Assembly: GCA_029880325.1 (NCBI GenBank)
Contig: JAOUOP010000002.1
Coordinates: forward strand, 160,454-224,453
DNA from: Myxococcales bacterium
GTDB taxonomy: Bacteria > Myxococcota_A > Polyangia > Polyangiales > JAFGIB01
Reading direction: 5' to 3'
DNA: 64,000 bases
Shown here: positions 63,837 to 64,000 of the stretch, in pieces
How positions within the stretch are numbered: the stretch's first letter is position 1
Layout: each line of letters opens with the position of its first letter
Translations under genes and position numbers: made by a program
Notes under the pieces: model-generated
The model's input: only the letters and a program-made list of their open reading frames with translations
Told to the model about the DNA's origin: nothing
The model's database searches: none

Positions 63837-64000
63837 GGTGGCTGGTGTCAAACAGGTGGGCGTGGATCTCGGAGCGCCGTGACCCCGTGCGGGCCAGGCG
63901 AGAACCGAGGAAATACCCGCTATTTTCGCAGCGGGCTCGACTGGCTCGCGCGGAGTTGCGCCGCCCGAGAGGCGCGTGCAGCCGTTTGACACCAGCCACC
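63837..64000. repeat. 17-bp perfect inverted repeat at the window edge
   Basis: GGTGGCTGGTGTCAAAC (63837-63853) and its exact reverse complement (63984-64000) enclose 130 bases that show no gene. The right arm ends exactly at the window end, so the arms may be longer. It could be the ends of a small mobile element or a long hairpin. Confidence 0.6.

Overview
The window is GC-rich, densely coded DNA from a Gram-negative bacterium, most likely a member of Myxococcota (the former myxobacterial deltaproteobacteria). This is inferred from gene content, not from a marker gene. It has two eukaryotic-like Ser/Thr kinases, TPR outer-membrane-type proteins, many lipoproteins with short low-complexity linkers, a DUF1592/DUF1552 pair, several acyl-CoA dehydrogenases, a family B DNA polymerase, Elp3 and GGDEF proteins. 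No rRNA, tRNA, CRISPR array or intact transposase was seen.

Layout. 0-6.3 kb: the tail of an unknown gene, a topoisomerase III-RecQ fusion, a lipoate-ligase-like protein and a TetR regulator. 6.3-11 kb: exported proteins (VWA lipoprotein, beta-propeller lipoprotein, TPR protein). 11-19.4 kb: paired acyl-CoA dehydrogenases, a collapsed two-component relic, an O-methyltransferase, a diguanylate cyclase, an esterase, an MFS carrier, TatA, YggT and a SpoU-type RNA methyltransferase. 20-25 kb: a haem/PQQ-type propeller lipoprotein whose 5' end lies in a dispersed repeat, a zinc alcohol dehydrogenase, a Cys-rich lipoprotein and a FadL-type porin. 25-29 kb: Elp3, divergent from a Trm9-like methyltransferase, then a membrane diguanylate cyclase. 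29-35 kb: a kinase with a cNMP domain, an AurF-type di-iron protein divergent from a YdeP-type molybdoenzyme with FdhD, then a candidate small RNA with promoter, closing stem and strong terminator. 35-43 kb: SlyD, the DUF1592/DUF1552 pair, an AAA ATPase with an AT-rich promoter, a DUF1552 gene remnant, a family of short repeats and a lipoprotein split at a G8 tract. 42-53 kb: two APH-type kinases, thioredoxin, PolB, a VOC protein, a dihaem lipoprotein, a large acyl-CoA dehydrogenase, a pyrophosphatase-like protein, HemE and a MITE-like palindrome. 53-64 kb: a kinase/TPR/substrate-binding-protein operon, an enoyl-CoA hydratase, a PDZ protein, an ABC ATPase-protein phosphatase fusion coupled to a NarL-type regulator, an MFS carrier, a degenerate histidine kinase with a lone receiver, and an inverted repeat at the window edge.

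How the genes work together. Most are short one- to three-gene units. Clear functional pairs are YdeP with FdhD (FdhD sulfurates the Mo cofactor), DUF1592 with DUF1552 (4-base overlap), Elp3 with the Trm9-like protein (predicted wobble-uridine modification), the kinase/TPR/lipoprotein operon (predicted envelope signalling), and the response regulator with the ABC-phosphatase fusion. The best candidates for undescribed biology are the TopIII-RecQ fusion, the ABC-phosphatase fusion, the Elp3/Trm9-like pair and the small RNA at 35.0 kb. The repeats and relics show that intergenic DNA here has been reshaped by small mobile or recombining elements.
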